A DNA stretch of 64,000 nucleotides, from NCBI GenBank assembly GCA_028583415.1, contig CM053270.1, positions 572,001 to 636,000 on the forward strand, read 5' to 3'. The notes below the pieces were generated by a model. The model ran no database searches and had not been told where the DNA came from. It saw nothing but the letters and a program-made list of their open reading frames with translations. Positions 21,962 to 33,989 of this stretch are shown piece after piece. The number at the start of each line of letters is the position of its first letter. The first letter of the stretch is position 1. The translations under genes were made by a program, and so were the position numbers. The stretch is from Protea cynaroides (Eukaryota > Streptophyta > Magnoliopsida > Proteales > Proteaceae).

Positions 21962-24271
21962 TGTAAGACCCGTGTCAATCTAACCCGGTCTTACCACCTT
22001 GAACCAGGTCTACCCATTGTGGTCGAGCCAAATGGACCCAGTGCGTGAAGGAGATCATGATCCCAGGTATTAAACTAACCCAAAAACACTCAAATAGGGG
22101 GAAGGGTCGCATACCCAGCTAGGTGGGGTCGACCCCCCCAGTGTAAATAATCAGACCCTGAGTTTTTAACCTAGGGTCGGACCAGGGGTCGGCGGGAGCA
22201 TCGACCCCCTCATCGACCCCCAGTTGCCGCCGAAAATAGAAATTAGGAAACTTTCCTAATTTCGGTTGGGCTCTTTCCTAATCTCAAGGGGGCTTATTTT
22301 AGGAGTTTTTACTCTATATAAAGGACGTCCCTAAGCCTCTTTCACTCCTTTTAGAACCCTAATTGAATTGAGAGAAAGAGAAGAGAAGGAAGAGAAGGAA
22401 GAGAAGAAGAAGAGAAGGAGAGTAGAGAAGAAAGAAAAAGGAGAAGAGTTGCAGAGAAGGAGTGTTTCTCAAATAAGAATACTAATCCTATGAATTTCGT
22501 AAGACTTAGAATAGTTAAGTTAAGATGTAGGAGAAACCCAAACCATTCATCCATGGTTAAGTTTCAATGGAAACCATGGAGGAGATCAATTAACCCATAT
22601 GTTGAGTGAAGAGTAGTTCAAATCCATAGAAAGTGTATGGAATGGACTATGGAAGGAAGCCATAGAAATCAAACAAGGAAGAATGGATCAAAATATGAGA
22701 ATATCGACCAAAACCACGGGGGGTCGCACGTGGGGTCGATGGTGTATCGACCCTACCAGACCCTAAGTATCGACCCCCAGTGTTCGGGAATTCTAGGAAA
22801 AGGGGTAGTCGCACCCAGGGTCGATGGACCATTCGACCCTAAGTATCGACCCTACAGTAGGGGGTCGCAGAGACTGCTACCCTACCTGCGACCCTACCTG
22901 CGACCCTCAGTTAATAGTAAGCTTAAAATTGTCGGAATGAGTTCTAATCAAAATCTATCGACTTGTTAGGTTTCCTAGTGATATAACATTGATATGAAGG
23001 TGATTCTAAAAGCTTGAAAGAGGATCTACATTCAAGCTAAGGTGAGGAAACAAGACCTAAACTAATTGATTAATAATAAACTGTTTTTATTTCTTGAGTC
23101 CAATGCCATGCTTGAGTCTATGCGAATATGCTTATAATGTGCATACAACATGTCATCCAATATTTTTATTATTTGTTCATGCATATTTACTTTATTGTCC
23201 ATAACATGATGATGATGATGATGATAGGAATAGGCAAGTGAATGTATGTGTGTGGTTGGTGTACTTGATGCAAGCGAGTATCAGGGGGGTGTCATAGGCC
23301 GGGCCTCAGCACTCTAGCTCTATCTCAAACTCTAGTCTTGTGTATTAGCATCGTCGTATCACCATTACCTTAGCATAACTATTACGACGTAGAGTATCAG
23401 GGGAGGTGGTCTCGGTCCTTGTAGTTTTTGACTCTGCCAGGGAGCCTTAGCTCTATCTCTATGGGCGTTCTGAGGGATGCTGGGGTGAGGCCTTGGATAC
23501 ACTGTTTGGCATTAGGATTGGTTAGTTGCGAGCCCAGTTTGCAAGCCCTCGCCAGCAGGGGCTTACGTGTTGGTATGACACTGTACAACAATAAACGTTA
23601 ACCTTTGTTGTACAATGTTCATGGTGGGTGCATGTGGGATGACAATAAACGTTACCTTTGGGCGGCTTCACACACTCGTATATAGAGGAGGGGTCAATAA
23701 ACGTTAACCTTTGACCTCCAACCCTTTCTATTGCATATTGCAAACTTAAAACCAGACCAAAGATATGAATTGACTGCATGCATATGTAATATTACATTGT
23801 TTTGTTTGCTCACTGAGCCATGATGTGTGCTCACCCCTCGACGTCGAATATTTTAGTTGATGATCCAGGTACTACTCTTGAAGATTACATGAATGCTCCG
23901 GTGTACGGACATCTAGCGGCGATGGAAGCTGAAGACTTAGGGGATACGCATGACTCCTCCTGCGAGTGCAACTCATGCGTATTTGATTAGATTTTATTTT
24001 ATTTATTTGAGTTTATTAAAGAGATGTAATTTCTATCTTTATTTATGTTTTGGTTGAATAACATAATTTGATATTTATTTATGATTATCACAGTAGAATT
24101 CTCAGTTCATCTACTATAAGACTTCCGCTATTGTGTATTTACTCTGATTATGAATGTGAATGTATGAGGTTTAGATAACACGGTCATAGCCTACTCGAGA
24201 TCCTGGTTGAACCATTGGTTTGTTAGTGGTTCATCACACCATTCTGAATAGTACGGAATTGGGGTGTGACA
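21962..24271 (+). repeat. 5' LTR of copy 2 (2310 bp)
   Basis: TGTAAGACCCGTGTCAATC to GGGTGTGACA. Motif clusters of GGGGTCGA/CGACCCC type at 22105-22230 and 22722-22912; TATA 22315-22323. The splice-donor site seen in its 3' LTR is altered here (CTCAAATAAGA at about 22472 instead of CTCAGGTAAGA). The 19-bp cassette CAATAAACGTTAACCTTTG or a close form occurs three times (about 23588, 23642, 23689). Confidence 0.95.
22315..22323 (+). promoter_or_regulatory. TATA box, copy 2 5' LTR
   Basis: TATATAAAG followed by GACGTCCCTAAGCC. Its counterpart in the 3' LTR is at 34338-34346. Confidence 0.8.
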
Positions 24272-24274
24272 ACT

Positions 24275-24286
24275 TGGTATCAGAGC
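24275..24286 (+). other. Primer binding site, copy 2
   Basis: TGGTATCAGAGC, a perfect match to the plant initiator-Met primer-site consensus, three bases after the LTR. The following 24287-24555 has no gene. Confidence 0.92.
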
Positions 24287-24555
24287 TTCTCAGGCCTTGT
24301 CCGTTAAACTAGCATACCTTCACAACCATTTGTGAACTGAGATAGGATAAAAGTTAAAAACGGTAATATTAACACACTATAAGCACTACTGCTGTTTGAG
24401 ACCAAATTAAAAAAAAAGAGAATAATGCATCTATTAAATGAAGAATAATTTTAAATACAATGAGAGAGAAACAAACGTATATAAATAATTAAAGCAGAGT
24501 ACTGTCCATAACCCGGACAGTTACTCTGTAGTACAAAGAAAGAAAACAAATACAA

Positions 24556-25845
24556 TCATGAAGCTGGAGGTGAAGGAGGAGGCGGTGCCTCGCGATCTTT
24601 GTCATAGTCCTCAGCGTAGACCCTAGTTAACCAAGCTACCCGAGTCTGGGTCGCCTGGAGACTAGCTACGAGACCAGCCACCCACTGATCAGTCAAGCGC
24701 TGAGCGTCTAGAAGCTCTCCCATCCTCATGCGTTGAGTCTCCATCCACTCTCCCATCCTCTGATCTGATCTGCGCTGAGCCTCTCTGATATCGTGAAACA
24801 TACTCAGTACGTTATCAGAAGGCGGATGTGAAGAACCAGCTGCAGAAGAAGGACCAGCTCCAGTAGTATGCGTAGGTGATGGAGGAGGTATAGAGTCCAC
24901 ATCCATATACAGGCGAGCATCATCCCCAGCATCACCACCAGGAACCCCTGCTCTAGCTGCTGCTGCTGCTGCCTCAGCGTCAGCCATCTCCACCCGAGTG
25001 CGAGGGCGCACCATCGCGTTTCTCTCCTCATCGCTGACCTGGGCATCCTGCATGCCCATCCTGCAGATGGCATCCCAATCCAGAGGCGCCGAGAAGGACT
25101 TTTCCTGAATCTTCTCATCCAACAAATCCACACCCAGGCGGGTCAGCAACGTAGTGATCATACGTCCATAAGGCAGGTTACCCTTATGACTGGGCAACGT
25201 AGCACTGATCATCGTCCGCATGATGATATAGGGTAAGCAGACCGGCTGCCTGGTACAGATGCAGTACAGTAGAAACTGAGTCAACTGGGAGACTCTCTCA
25301 TAGTGTCCACTCTACGGTATTAGGTTGTGCTAAATGATCTTGCAGTACACCCGCGGATCCGAACGTAGATAACTCACTTTCATCTCCCAGCGATCAGGTC
25401 GGATGAGTTGTCTGTCCATCTCAGTCTTCATCTGTAAGGAGAAGAACTGTGGCTCCCCAGGGGCATAGTAGACAAAGGAACCATCGTATGGAATGCCCAA
25501 TAGATCCGCTAGCTGCCGGTAGTCAAAGGAGACCTCAATTCCCTTGATGTAGCTAGTAATCCGGAGCTCATCACCCCTCTCAACATTGTTGTAATCCCCC
25601 ACCACCTGGAGGTTACAATAGAACTAGCGTACCAAGTCAGGACAGGTACATGCTTCATAGGTGATGATAGGAAGCCAGCTCATGTCACCAAAAGCACCCT
25701 CCACGTTGAACAAGGCTAGGCTAGCCAAGTCCACCTTGCGGCCTCCCTCTACCTTTTTACGGGCAAAGCGGGCATACTGTGCCTCGGCTTCATTAGTATG
25801 GAAGCGGAGACGGTCGCGAACACTAGGAACCTTGGTACGGGCCAT
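24556..25845 (-). pseudogene. Antisense ORF of copy 2 (430 codons including stop; three internal stops)
   Basis: ATG at 25845 (MARTKVPSVRDRLRF), TGA at 24556-24558, length divisible by three. The frame is kept throughout with in-frame TAG stops at about 25624-25626, 25336 and 25314, each explained by CAG to TAG. The N-terminal region has LFNVEGAFGDMSWLPIITYE, RITSYIKGIEVSFDYRQLAD and LLGIPYDGSFVYYAPGEPQF. The middle has TRQPVCLPYIIMRTMISATL and GNLPYGRMITTLLTRLGVDL. Then an acidic, Pro-rich linker and a short coiled-coil-like array (MGELLDAQRLTDQ). The end is EAPPPPSPPAS. Unlike gag/pol it has no recognisable catalytic motif. Confidence 0.8.
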
Positions 25846-25850
25846 AATAT

Positions 25851-28597
25851 CTGCAAACCACAAGGAAAGACAGATAATGGATTAGTAAGGCAGGAAAATC
25901 CAAAATTTTGACAATATAACGACGTAAGTTGGCCAAAAGCCTCACTTGTCACCCATACACGTGGGCAGGAGGACTTACGTAGGTTCTAAACTATCCTGCA
26001 ATACTCACACAGTCGGAAATTCTAGCTAACGGAATCCAATTTGAAGATGTCACACCCCAATTCTGCACCAACCAGAATGGTGTGATGAACCGTTAATAAT
26101 CCAACGGTTTAACCAGGATCTCGAATAGACTATCCCACGTATGATAAACCAAAACACATTCCACATTAATCAGAGGTAATAAAGTAAATAGCGGAAGTCT
26201 TACAGATAATGAACTGAGGTCTAATCATGATAAATAATTAATATTCCATTTATTTCCAAGTAAGTAAAACATAATTTAATACATATTACAATATCCAAAT
26301 ATGAAAACTAAACACTAAACGTATCCACCGTTGAAACGCTCGCTTAACGAACCATGTTCGTCCTCCACAGCTTGCTCATCATAGCCGCCACATGTTCATA
26401 TGTTGGCGTGTCGACATAATCTTCAATCATAGTACCTGCAACATCAGAAACTAAAAGAATTACGCGCGCGAGGGTCAGCTCTCTAACTTGAGCTCAGTGA
26501 GTAAACAAAACAATGCAACAAACATATGCATGCATTCAATTCATATCTTTGGTCTGGTAAATAAGTTTGCAATGTGCTATAAAAAGGTTCGGTGGTCAAA
26601 GGTTAATGTTTATTGACCCCTCCTCTATACACAGGGTGTGGAAGTCCGCCCAGAGGTTAACGTTTATTGTCGTCCCCATCCACCCTACCATGAACATTGT
26701 ACAACAAAGGTTAACGTTTATTGCTGTACAGTGCCATACCAACACGTAAGCCCCTGCTGGCGTGGGTTTGCAAACTGGGCTCGCAACTAACCAATCCTAA
26801 TGCCAAACAGTGTATCCAAGGCCTCACCCCAGCATCCCTCAGAATGCCCATAGAGATAGAGCTAAGGCCCCCCGGTAGAGTCAGAGACTACAAGGACCGA
26901 GACCACCTCCCCTGATACTCTACGACGTAATAGTTCTGCTAAAGTAACGGCGATACGATGATGCTAATGCACGAGACTTCAGTTAGAGATAGAGCTAAAG
27001 TGCTGAGGTCCGTCAAAGGTTAACGTTTATTGACGTCCCCATCACACTTCCCCTGATACTCGCTTGCATCAAGCACACCAACCACACATATACATCCACA
27101 TGCCTATCCCTATTATCATCATCATCATCATGTTATAAACAACAATTAAATATGCATGAACAGTAATAATAGAAATATTGGATGACATGTTGAATGCACA
27201 TAACAAGCATACATACATAGCATCAATCATAGCATTGGACTCAAGAAACAAAAACAATTTATTATTAACCAATTAGTTTAGGTCTTGTTTCCTCACCTTT
27301 GCTTGTTTGTAGGTCCTCTTTCAAGCCTTAAGAATCACCTTTATATCAATATTATATCGCTAGAAGACCTAACAAAGTCGAAAGAATTTAATTACAATTT
27401 ATTTCTAATTTTTCCAATTTGCTGTTAACTGGGGGTCGATGCCAGGGTCGGACCTTCCATCGACCCTGGGTGCGACCACCCCTTTCCTGGGCTTCCCGAA
27501 TGCTGGGGGTTGATGCTAGGGTCGGAGGTTCCATCGACCCTAGGTGCGACCCCCCATGGTTTGAGTCAAAAATATCAAATTTCGTCCATTCATTCATGTT
27601 TGGGGTCCTATGGCTTGCTTCTACAATCCATTCCACACATGTTATATGGTTTAGAACTATTCTTTATTCACCTTCATGGTTTCAATGATCTCCTCCATGG
27701 TTTCCATTGAAACCTAACCATGGATGGATGGTATTAGGGTTTCTCCAAACCTAACTTCATCATAATCTATTCTAAGCTTTCAATTCAGATGGGGATTAAG
27801 GTTCATACCTTCTGTAGTCTGAGTTTCCCAAGATATCTCTGAACTTCTTCTTCTTCCTTAGCCTTTTCTTCAAGTTTTCCTTCCCTTCTTCTCTTCCTTC
27901 TCTTCTCTTTCTCTCAATCCAATTAGGGTTGTAAAAGGAGTGAAAGATGCTTAGGGACGTCCTATTTATAGAGTAAAACCTCCCAAAATAAGTCCCATTG
28001 AGTTTAGGAAATGTTCCAATTGAAATTAGGAAAGTTTCCTAATTTTCAGTTCGTGCTGTTTTTACCGAATACCGGGGGTCGATGGGGGGGTCGATGGGGG
28101 GGTCGGACAACCCGAGACCCCCTGCGACCCCAGGTCACGGGTCGATGGTGGGGGTCGATGGGGGGGGGGGTCGGACCTGCCTGTTTAGGCATGCGACCCT
28201 ACCCTCATTTTAACTTTTTTTTGAGTAAAATTTCATATTGGGTCTTGGGTTTCTTCATACACTTGGCCCACTTGGCTCGACCATGATATGTAGAAGTGTC
28301 ACGACACGAAATGTAAGGTTAGACCGGGTTCGTGGCGTGCGGGTCTTACAGAAGAAATTTCGAGAAATTGAAAATTTTGACAAATTAGGGCAAAAGAGCA
28401 AAATTCGAGTTTCTCGATAACCAACCGATGAAACTCAAATATTTTTGAGGGCTTTCGTCCATTGACTCACCAACAACAAAAGCCCCCAATAAAAATCGAA
28501 TTTTTACGGTTGAAAAAAGTTTAATTTGAAGAAAATGAGATATACAGTAAAAACCTAGAAAAGAAAACCTAAAAACAGGTAAATGGAGAAGCCATAC
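25851..28597 (-). other. Putative antisense leader intron of copy 2, interrupted by a solo LTR
   Basis: Minus-strand donor CCTACAG|GTATGG at 28598/28597 and acceptor GGTTTGCAG ending at 25851, five bases before the antisense ATG. Removing the nested LTR and its 5-bp duplication (2308 bp) leaves 439 nt, close to 444 and 442 nt in copies 1 and 3. Confidence 0.5.
26048..28350 (-). mobile_element. Solo LTR (2303 bp) nested in copy 2
   Basis: Plus-strand TGTCACACCCC to CGGGTCTTACA, with target duplication GAAGA at 26043-26047 and 28351-28355. The unoccupied site is visible in copy 3 at about 43139-43150 (TTTGAAGAAATTC). There is no internal region or primer site, so it is a solo LTR, presumably left by recombination between two LTRs. 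It carries four copies of the 19-bp cassette (minus orientation) and GGGGTCGATG clusters at 27431-27560 and 28074-28200. TATA (minus TATAAATAGG) at 27961-27970. Confidence 0.95.
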
Positions 28598-28739
28598 CTG
28601 TAGGAATGATGTAGACGTCGAAACACGGAACCAAAATGACCAATGTAGCGGAATCGGCACTGTAGCAACTCAGAGGAAGGAGACGAGTCGAAACGGAGGA
28701 GGAAGAATGAGAAATGAACTCAAACTCGGACCTTAAAAA

Positions 28740-29041
28740 TTTGATTTTTGGTCCGGGGGTTGCATAATTCGACCCAAAATATCGACCCCCATATCGACCC
28801 TCCAATCGACCCACGGCTCTCGGTATTCTGACAGAAAACCAGGGGTCGAACCTAGGGTCGAACATACATCGACCCCTGCATCGACCCGTAGCTCTTGGTA
28901 ATCTGACAGAGAACCAGGGGTCGCACCTAGGGTCGAACACCCATCGACCCTCACATCGACCCCCGACTCTCGGGAAAAATCAGGGATTCCTAGGGTCGAT
29001 CCTAGGGTCGGACATACCATCGACCCCCACTATCGACCCTA
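28740..29041 (+). repeat. GGGTCGA / CGACCC motif cluster in the copy 2 leader
   Basis: About 16 GGGTCGA or CGACCC(C/T) units in three ~70-bp repeats, each with a (G)CTCT(C/T)GG spacer. It lies just upstream (in antisense direction) of the antisense donor at 28598 and ends ~110 bp before the gag acceptor. Confidence 0.75.
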
Positions 29042-29175
29042 CATAGAAAAGAGTATTTTTCACAGAATGATCTGAAAATTTTGAAATTAACATTGGTTAG
29101 TGTATCTACATGAAGTATAAATGGTTGCCTCACGTATCGTATGATTTTCAGGCATCACCACTATCAGTGAAGAAC

Positions 29176-30430
29176 ATGGTCGGACGTAGAGTAACCCGAC
29201 AAAGCCGAAATGCTGTTCCACCACCACCTATGGAGGAAGCTAATAAGGAAGATGTAAATATACAGGGTAATCCGCAGGTTAGGCCACCAGCAAACCAGGG
29301 TCAGGCGAATCCTACTAACTTGCCACCCCCATCACCAGAATTGACTACAGTGGTTATCAATTTGGCGCAACAACTACAGCAAATGCAGCATGCGCAAGCC
29401 CATATGCAAGCAATGATGGGTATGATGTTCCAGGTGGCACAAACCACACCTATGCCGGCTGGGCAAGCCAATGCAACCCCGGTGGGTAACCACCCAACAC
29501 CTCCACCACCAGCTGCACAGATCCTGGTACCACATCCTGAAGCAGTTCAAGGAAATTTTCAGCATCCACCACCAATGTATGGGGCATATGCTCCGATTCA
29601 GTTGGATCATTCTTGACTTATCAAGAGATTTTTAAAGATGAAACCTAAGGAGTTCAATGGTAAACCGTCTTATCCATTATGGCCAGCACACTGGATCGAC
29701 GAGATGGAGAGAAATTTTCTGATAATGACAATTACAGAGGAGGAGAAAGTATTATGTACCACCTTCATGCTAAAAGGTGATGCACATCATTAGTGGAAAT
29801 CTACAAAGGACTATCTAATAACCAAGCACGCCCTATTGACCTGGGCTATATATAAAGAAGCGTTCTTTGAGAAGTACTTTCCATGAAGCTTCAAGGATTC
29901 GATGGAGAAAAAGTTCCTGAGTTTATATCAGGGACAGATGACCGTGGATGCTTATCAATAGCGTTTTGAAGAGCTGTTTTTCTTTGCACCATTGAGCATG
30001 CAGGAAGAAGATACTAAGACCCGTAGGTTTGTCACGGGACTTAGAGGAAGTATTAGAGAACATGTTTTGGGTCTCGAGAAGAAAATATATAACGAAGCTG
30101 TGCAAATTGCTCGAGTTATAGAATCGAGCCAGAAGGAGAGTTATTTCATGCAAAATAGAGGTATAAAAAGGCTAGTGGGAAATTCTTATAATGGAGGGAA
30201 TAATAAAACATTCAAACCCTTTCGTGCCCAAGGTTTTACCGCTGCAACCAAGACTACCCCAGTAACTCAACAGCAGCCAAAGCCAACTAATGAAGGTCCT
30301 AAAAATTTTAACTGCAATCAAACGGGGCATATGGCAAGGGAGTGTCCTAAGCCCAGGAAGCAGCTACATCAGGGACGAGTTTATGCTGTTACATCTGAGG
30401 ATGCTGCCGCGTCGCCCGATGTGGTCACAG
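29176..30430 (+). pseudogene. gag: gag of copy 2 (one frame, several stops)
   Basis: MVGRRVTRQSRN start at 29176, 25 nt after the acceptor-like TGATTTTCAG at 29151. The open frame continues upstream to 29110, but the homologous start in copies 1 and 3 supports 29176. Capsid motifs as in copy 1. Stops: TGA near 29616 (CGA to TGA, the same codon as in copy 1), TAG near 29791, TGA near 29884 and TAG near 29958. The last 440 nt are open. The first Cys of the zinc knuckle is Asn (KNFNCNQTGHMARECPKP), so RNA binding would be impaired. Confidence 0.9.
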
Positions 30431-30499
30431 GTATGACCTAAACCTTTAAAGTTGTATTACATTGTGTGAGCATGTAGACTAAGTTAAAGTAAATCACAG
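30431..30499 (+). other. Intron-like gap between gag and pol, copy 2 (69 nt)
   Basis: CACAG|GTATGACC ... AAATCACAG|GTATC, with an in-frame TAA; possible branch site GACTAAG. Removing it joins gag to the protease frame that leads to DSGATHSFI. Confidence 0.55.
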
Positions 30500-33400
30500 G
30501 TATCATACCTATAAATGGCATACCCGCCAAAGTACTCTTTGACTCAGGAGCTACTCACTCCTTTATATCTGTGTCATTTGGAAAGAAGCTGAATTTACCC
30601 ATCAAGACATTAGACTACAAACTACTTGTACGAGCACCGATGGGATTAGAAGTGGAATTAGAAAAAGGTTATTGGCCATGTCCAGTTCTCATTGACGAGA
30701 AAACCTTAGATGCAACCTTGATCTAACTTGAGATGGCAAACTTTGACGTCATCTTAGGAATGGACTGGTTAGCTCGGCATTCTGCAAGCCTATTATGCAC
30801 CGAAAAGAAGCTAACGTTTAAAGACAAAGAAGGAGCAGAGTTCTATTTTACGGGAACCAAACTTCCCCGTAAACGTAAGCTCATACTCTCAGCACTAAAG
30901 GCTAAGAAGTGCCTTGAGAAAGGAGCAGTCGGGTATCTAGTATCAATGGTCGACCTTACCAAAGAAGCACCACGGATGGAAGATATTGAAGTTGTGCGGG
31001 ACTACCCCGACGTATATCCTGAGGAACTACCAGGATTACCACCCGGCCGAGCCACAGAGTTTTTGATAGATCTTATACCTAGAGCCGCACCAGTATCAAA
31101 AGCACCTTATCGAATGGCTCCTACTGAACTAAAGGAATTGAAAGTACAACTACAAGAACTAATGGACAAGGGTTATATTCGACCTAGTATATCACCATGG
31201 GGAGCGCTAGTATTGTTCGTAAAGAAGAAGGATGGTAGCGTTCGATTATGTATCGACTATCGGGAGTTGAACAAACTGACAATCAAGAATCAATATCCAC
31301 TACCTTGGATCGATGACTTGTTTGATCAGTTGCAAGGAGCAAAAGTTTTTTCTAAGATTGATCTTCGGTCAGGCTACCATCAGTTGAAGATTAAAGATGG
31401 TGATATTTCTAAGACAGCATTCAGGACCAGATATGGACATTATGAATTCTTGGTCATGTCTTTTGGATTAACGAACGCACCAGCAACCTTTATGGAACTT
31501 ATGAACCGGGTTTTCCACGACATGTTGGATACGTCGGTTATAATATTTATTGATGATATATTGGTATATTCCAAGGACAAGGAAACTCATGTTAAGAATC
31601 TAAACGCCGCCCAGCAGCGATTAAGGAAAGAGAAGCTATATGCCAAATTTACAAAGTGTGAGTTTTGGCTAAGTGAAGTCGTCTTTCTAGGCCATGTAGT
31701 ATTTGCTGAAGGAATCAAAGTGGATCCCAGCAAGATCGAGGCTATAGTAAAGTGGGAAGCACCAAAGAGCGTTACAGAAATAAGAAGTTTTCTGGGTCTA
31801 ACTGGTTATTACCGGCAATTTGTGGAAGTATATTCCCGGATTGTCGTACCTCTCACCAGTCTAACTAAGAAAGGTGAAAAGTTTGTGTGGACGGATAAAT
31901 GCGAGAAGAGCTTCCAAACCTTGAAGACCAGATTGATATCCGCTCTGATTTTGACTATTCCTATTACAGGACCGCCATTTATCTTGTACACTGATGCGTC
32001 AGGACTGGGATTAGGATGTGTGCTTATGCAAGGAGAACAAGTAATTGCCTATGCCTCAAGACAGTTAAAGACACATGAGAAAAATTATCCCACTCATGAT
32101 TTGGGGTTAGCAACAGTAGTACATGCAGTCAAAATCTGGAGACATTACTTATACGGAGAGAAGTTTCATATTAAATCAGATCATAAAAGTCTTACTTATC
32201 TATTTAATCAGAAGGAGTTGAATATGAGACAAAGAAGATGGCTGGAATTATTGAAGGACTATGACTGTGATATCCAGTATCATCCAGGGAAAGCTAATGT
32301 AGTAGCGGATGCGCTGAGTAGAAAGGCAATGATAAAATCGCAAGGAGAAGTTAGCACAACCGCTGCAATATGTACTACTGGAACAGTATTCAATCATGGC
32401 AATGAACAGTTCGTGATAGATGCGATGGATGGATCAGCCAACCAAGGGTTTATTCATCGGTTCTCCAATATGTTCGCTACATTGAAGATTATACCGGACA
32501 TAGGTGATGAAGTGAGAACAGCTATTAAATCAGATCCTTACCTAAGGATGGTACAAGAGGACATTGAGTAAGGTAGGACTATCCCTGAGTTCGCCTTGGA
32601 TGAAGAGAAGGTACTGAAGTACAAAGGAAGGATATGTGTATCAGAAACAGAAAGCTTGGACATTAGACACCGACTGATGAAGGAAGCCCATACCACCATC
32701 TATTCGATACATCCTAGAAGCACAAAAATGTATCATGATCTAAAGAAATTATATTGGTGGAGAGGAATGAAAGCAAATGTAGCTAAGTTCGTGTCTCAAT
32801 GCTTAAATTATCAGAAAGTAAAGGCTGAATGACAAAGACCTGCAAGACTGTTACAGCCATTACCGGAACCAGCATGGAAATGGGGCTGCATCACTATGGA
32901 CTTCGTCACAGGACTACCATTGACTCCTCAAGTAGTTGACGCAATTTGGGTAATTGTAGACCGCTTGACTAAAACAGCTCGTTTTATACCTATTTGAGCT
33001 CAGTATACACTAGAGAGGTTAGCGAAGCTGTATGTGGATAATATTGTTCGATTACACGGTGTACCAGAGAGCATTGTGTCCGATAGAGATCCACGATTTA
33101 CTTCCAAGTTTTGGGAAGGATTGCAAAAGGCTATGGGTACAACATTGAAGTTAAGTACTGCATTCCATCCACAGACAGATAGACAGTCAGAGCGTACAAT
33201 TCAGATTCTAGAAGATATGCTTCGAGCATGTGTAATTGATTTTAAAGGATCATGGGATGAAAATTTACCACTGATCAAGTTCGCTTATAACAATAGTTAT
33301 CAGGCTACTATACAGATGTCACCCTATGAAGCATTGTATGGCAGAAAATGTCGAACTCCTTTATTTTGGAATGAAGTTGGGGAACGTAGTCTTGTTGGAC

Positions 33401-33989
33401 CAGTATTTGTTGAGGAGACTTGTTGAGTGGTCGACATTATCAAGGAAAGAGTAAGAACAGCTCAGAATCGTCAGAAGAAGTATGCAGATACTCGACGCCG
33501 AGACCTTGAATTCGTCGTGGGTGATAAAGTATTCTTAAAAGTATCACCTATGCGAGGTTTGAAACGGTTCGGACAGAAAGGGAAACTGAGCCCAAGATAT
33601 GTCGGGCCATATGAGATTCTAGCCAAACGGGGAAAGTGGCTTATCAGTTAGCACTACCACCCTCTATGTCAAGTGTGCATGACGTATTTCATATTTTCTT
33701 ATTGAAGAAGTATGTCAAGGATCCAACGCACATTTTGACCATAGATCTACCTAAGTTAACTGAAGATTTGACCTTTAAAGTAGCACCAACTGAAATCACT
33801 AGTCGAAAGGTGCAACGGTTACGCAATCGTGATATCTATTATGTCAAGGTCACCTGGAGAAGCAGGGATATAGAAGAAGTTACATGGGAAGAAGGGAATG
33901 CTATGCGAAAGCAATATCCTCATTTGTTTGATTCAGAAGGTACGTACAATTTCGAGGATGAGATTTTTATAAGTAGGAGGGAGTTGTAA
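30500..33989 (+). pseudogene. pol: pol of copy 2 (long open RT region, six breaks)
   Basis: Protease DSGATHSFI is intact. 30733-32571 is a 612-codon open stretch covering the protease end, RT (IDLRSGYHQLKI, FIDDILVYSKDK) and RNase H (TDASG, SDHKSL). Integrase has H-X6-H and SDRDPRFT, but CLNYQ replaces CLNCQ, so the zinc site is damaged. Breaks: TAA near 30724, TAA near 32569, TGA near 32830, 32997 and 33424, and a 1-nt deletion near 33634. The chromodomain-like tail reads RNRDIYYVKVTWRSRDIEE. The final TAA (33987-33989) lies inside the first bases of the 3' LTR. Confidence 0.93.
33971..33984 (+). other. Polypurine tract, copy 2
   Basis: AAGTAGGAGGGAGT directly before TGTAAGACC. It is inside the extended end of the pol frame. 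Confidence 0.8.

Noticed and set aside
22105..22230. GGGTCG repeat clusters considered as a CRISPR-like array
   Set aside because: Units are too short (6-9 bp), occur in both orientations, have irregular spacing, and the DNA is plant nuclear.
23206..23224. (GAT)n run in the LTRs as an independent microsatellite feature
   Set aside because: Short and shared by all LTR copies at the same place, so it is an LTR component.
26545..27272. Frames with repeated SLQYAIERFGG-like and HHEHC-like peptides across LTRs
   Set aside because: They recur at the same LTR position in both orientations with no gene context; LTR shadows.
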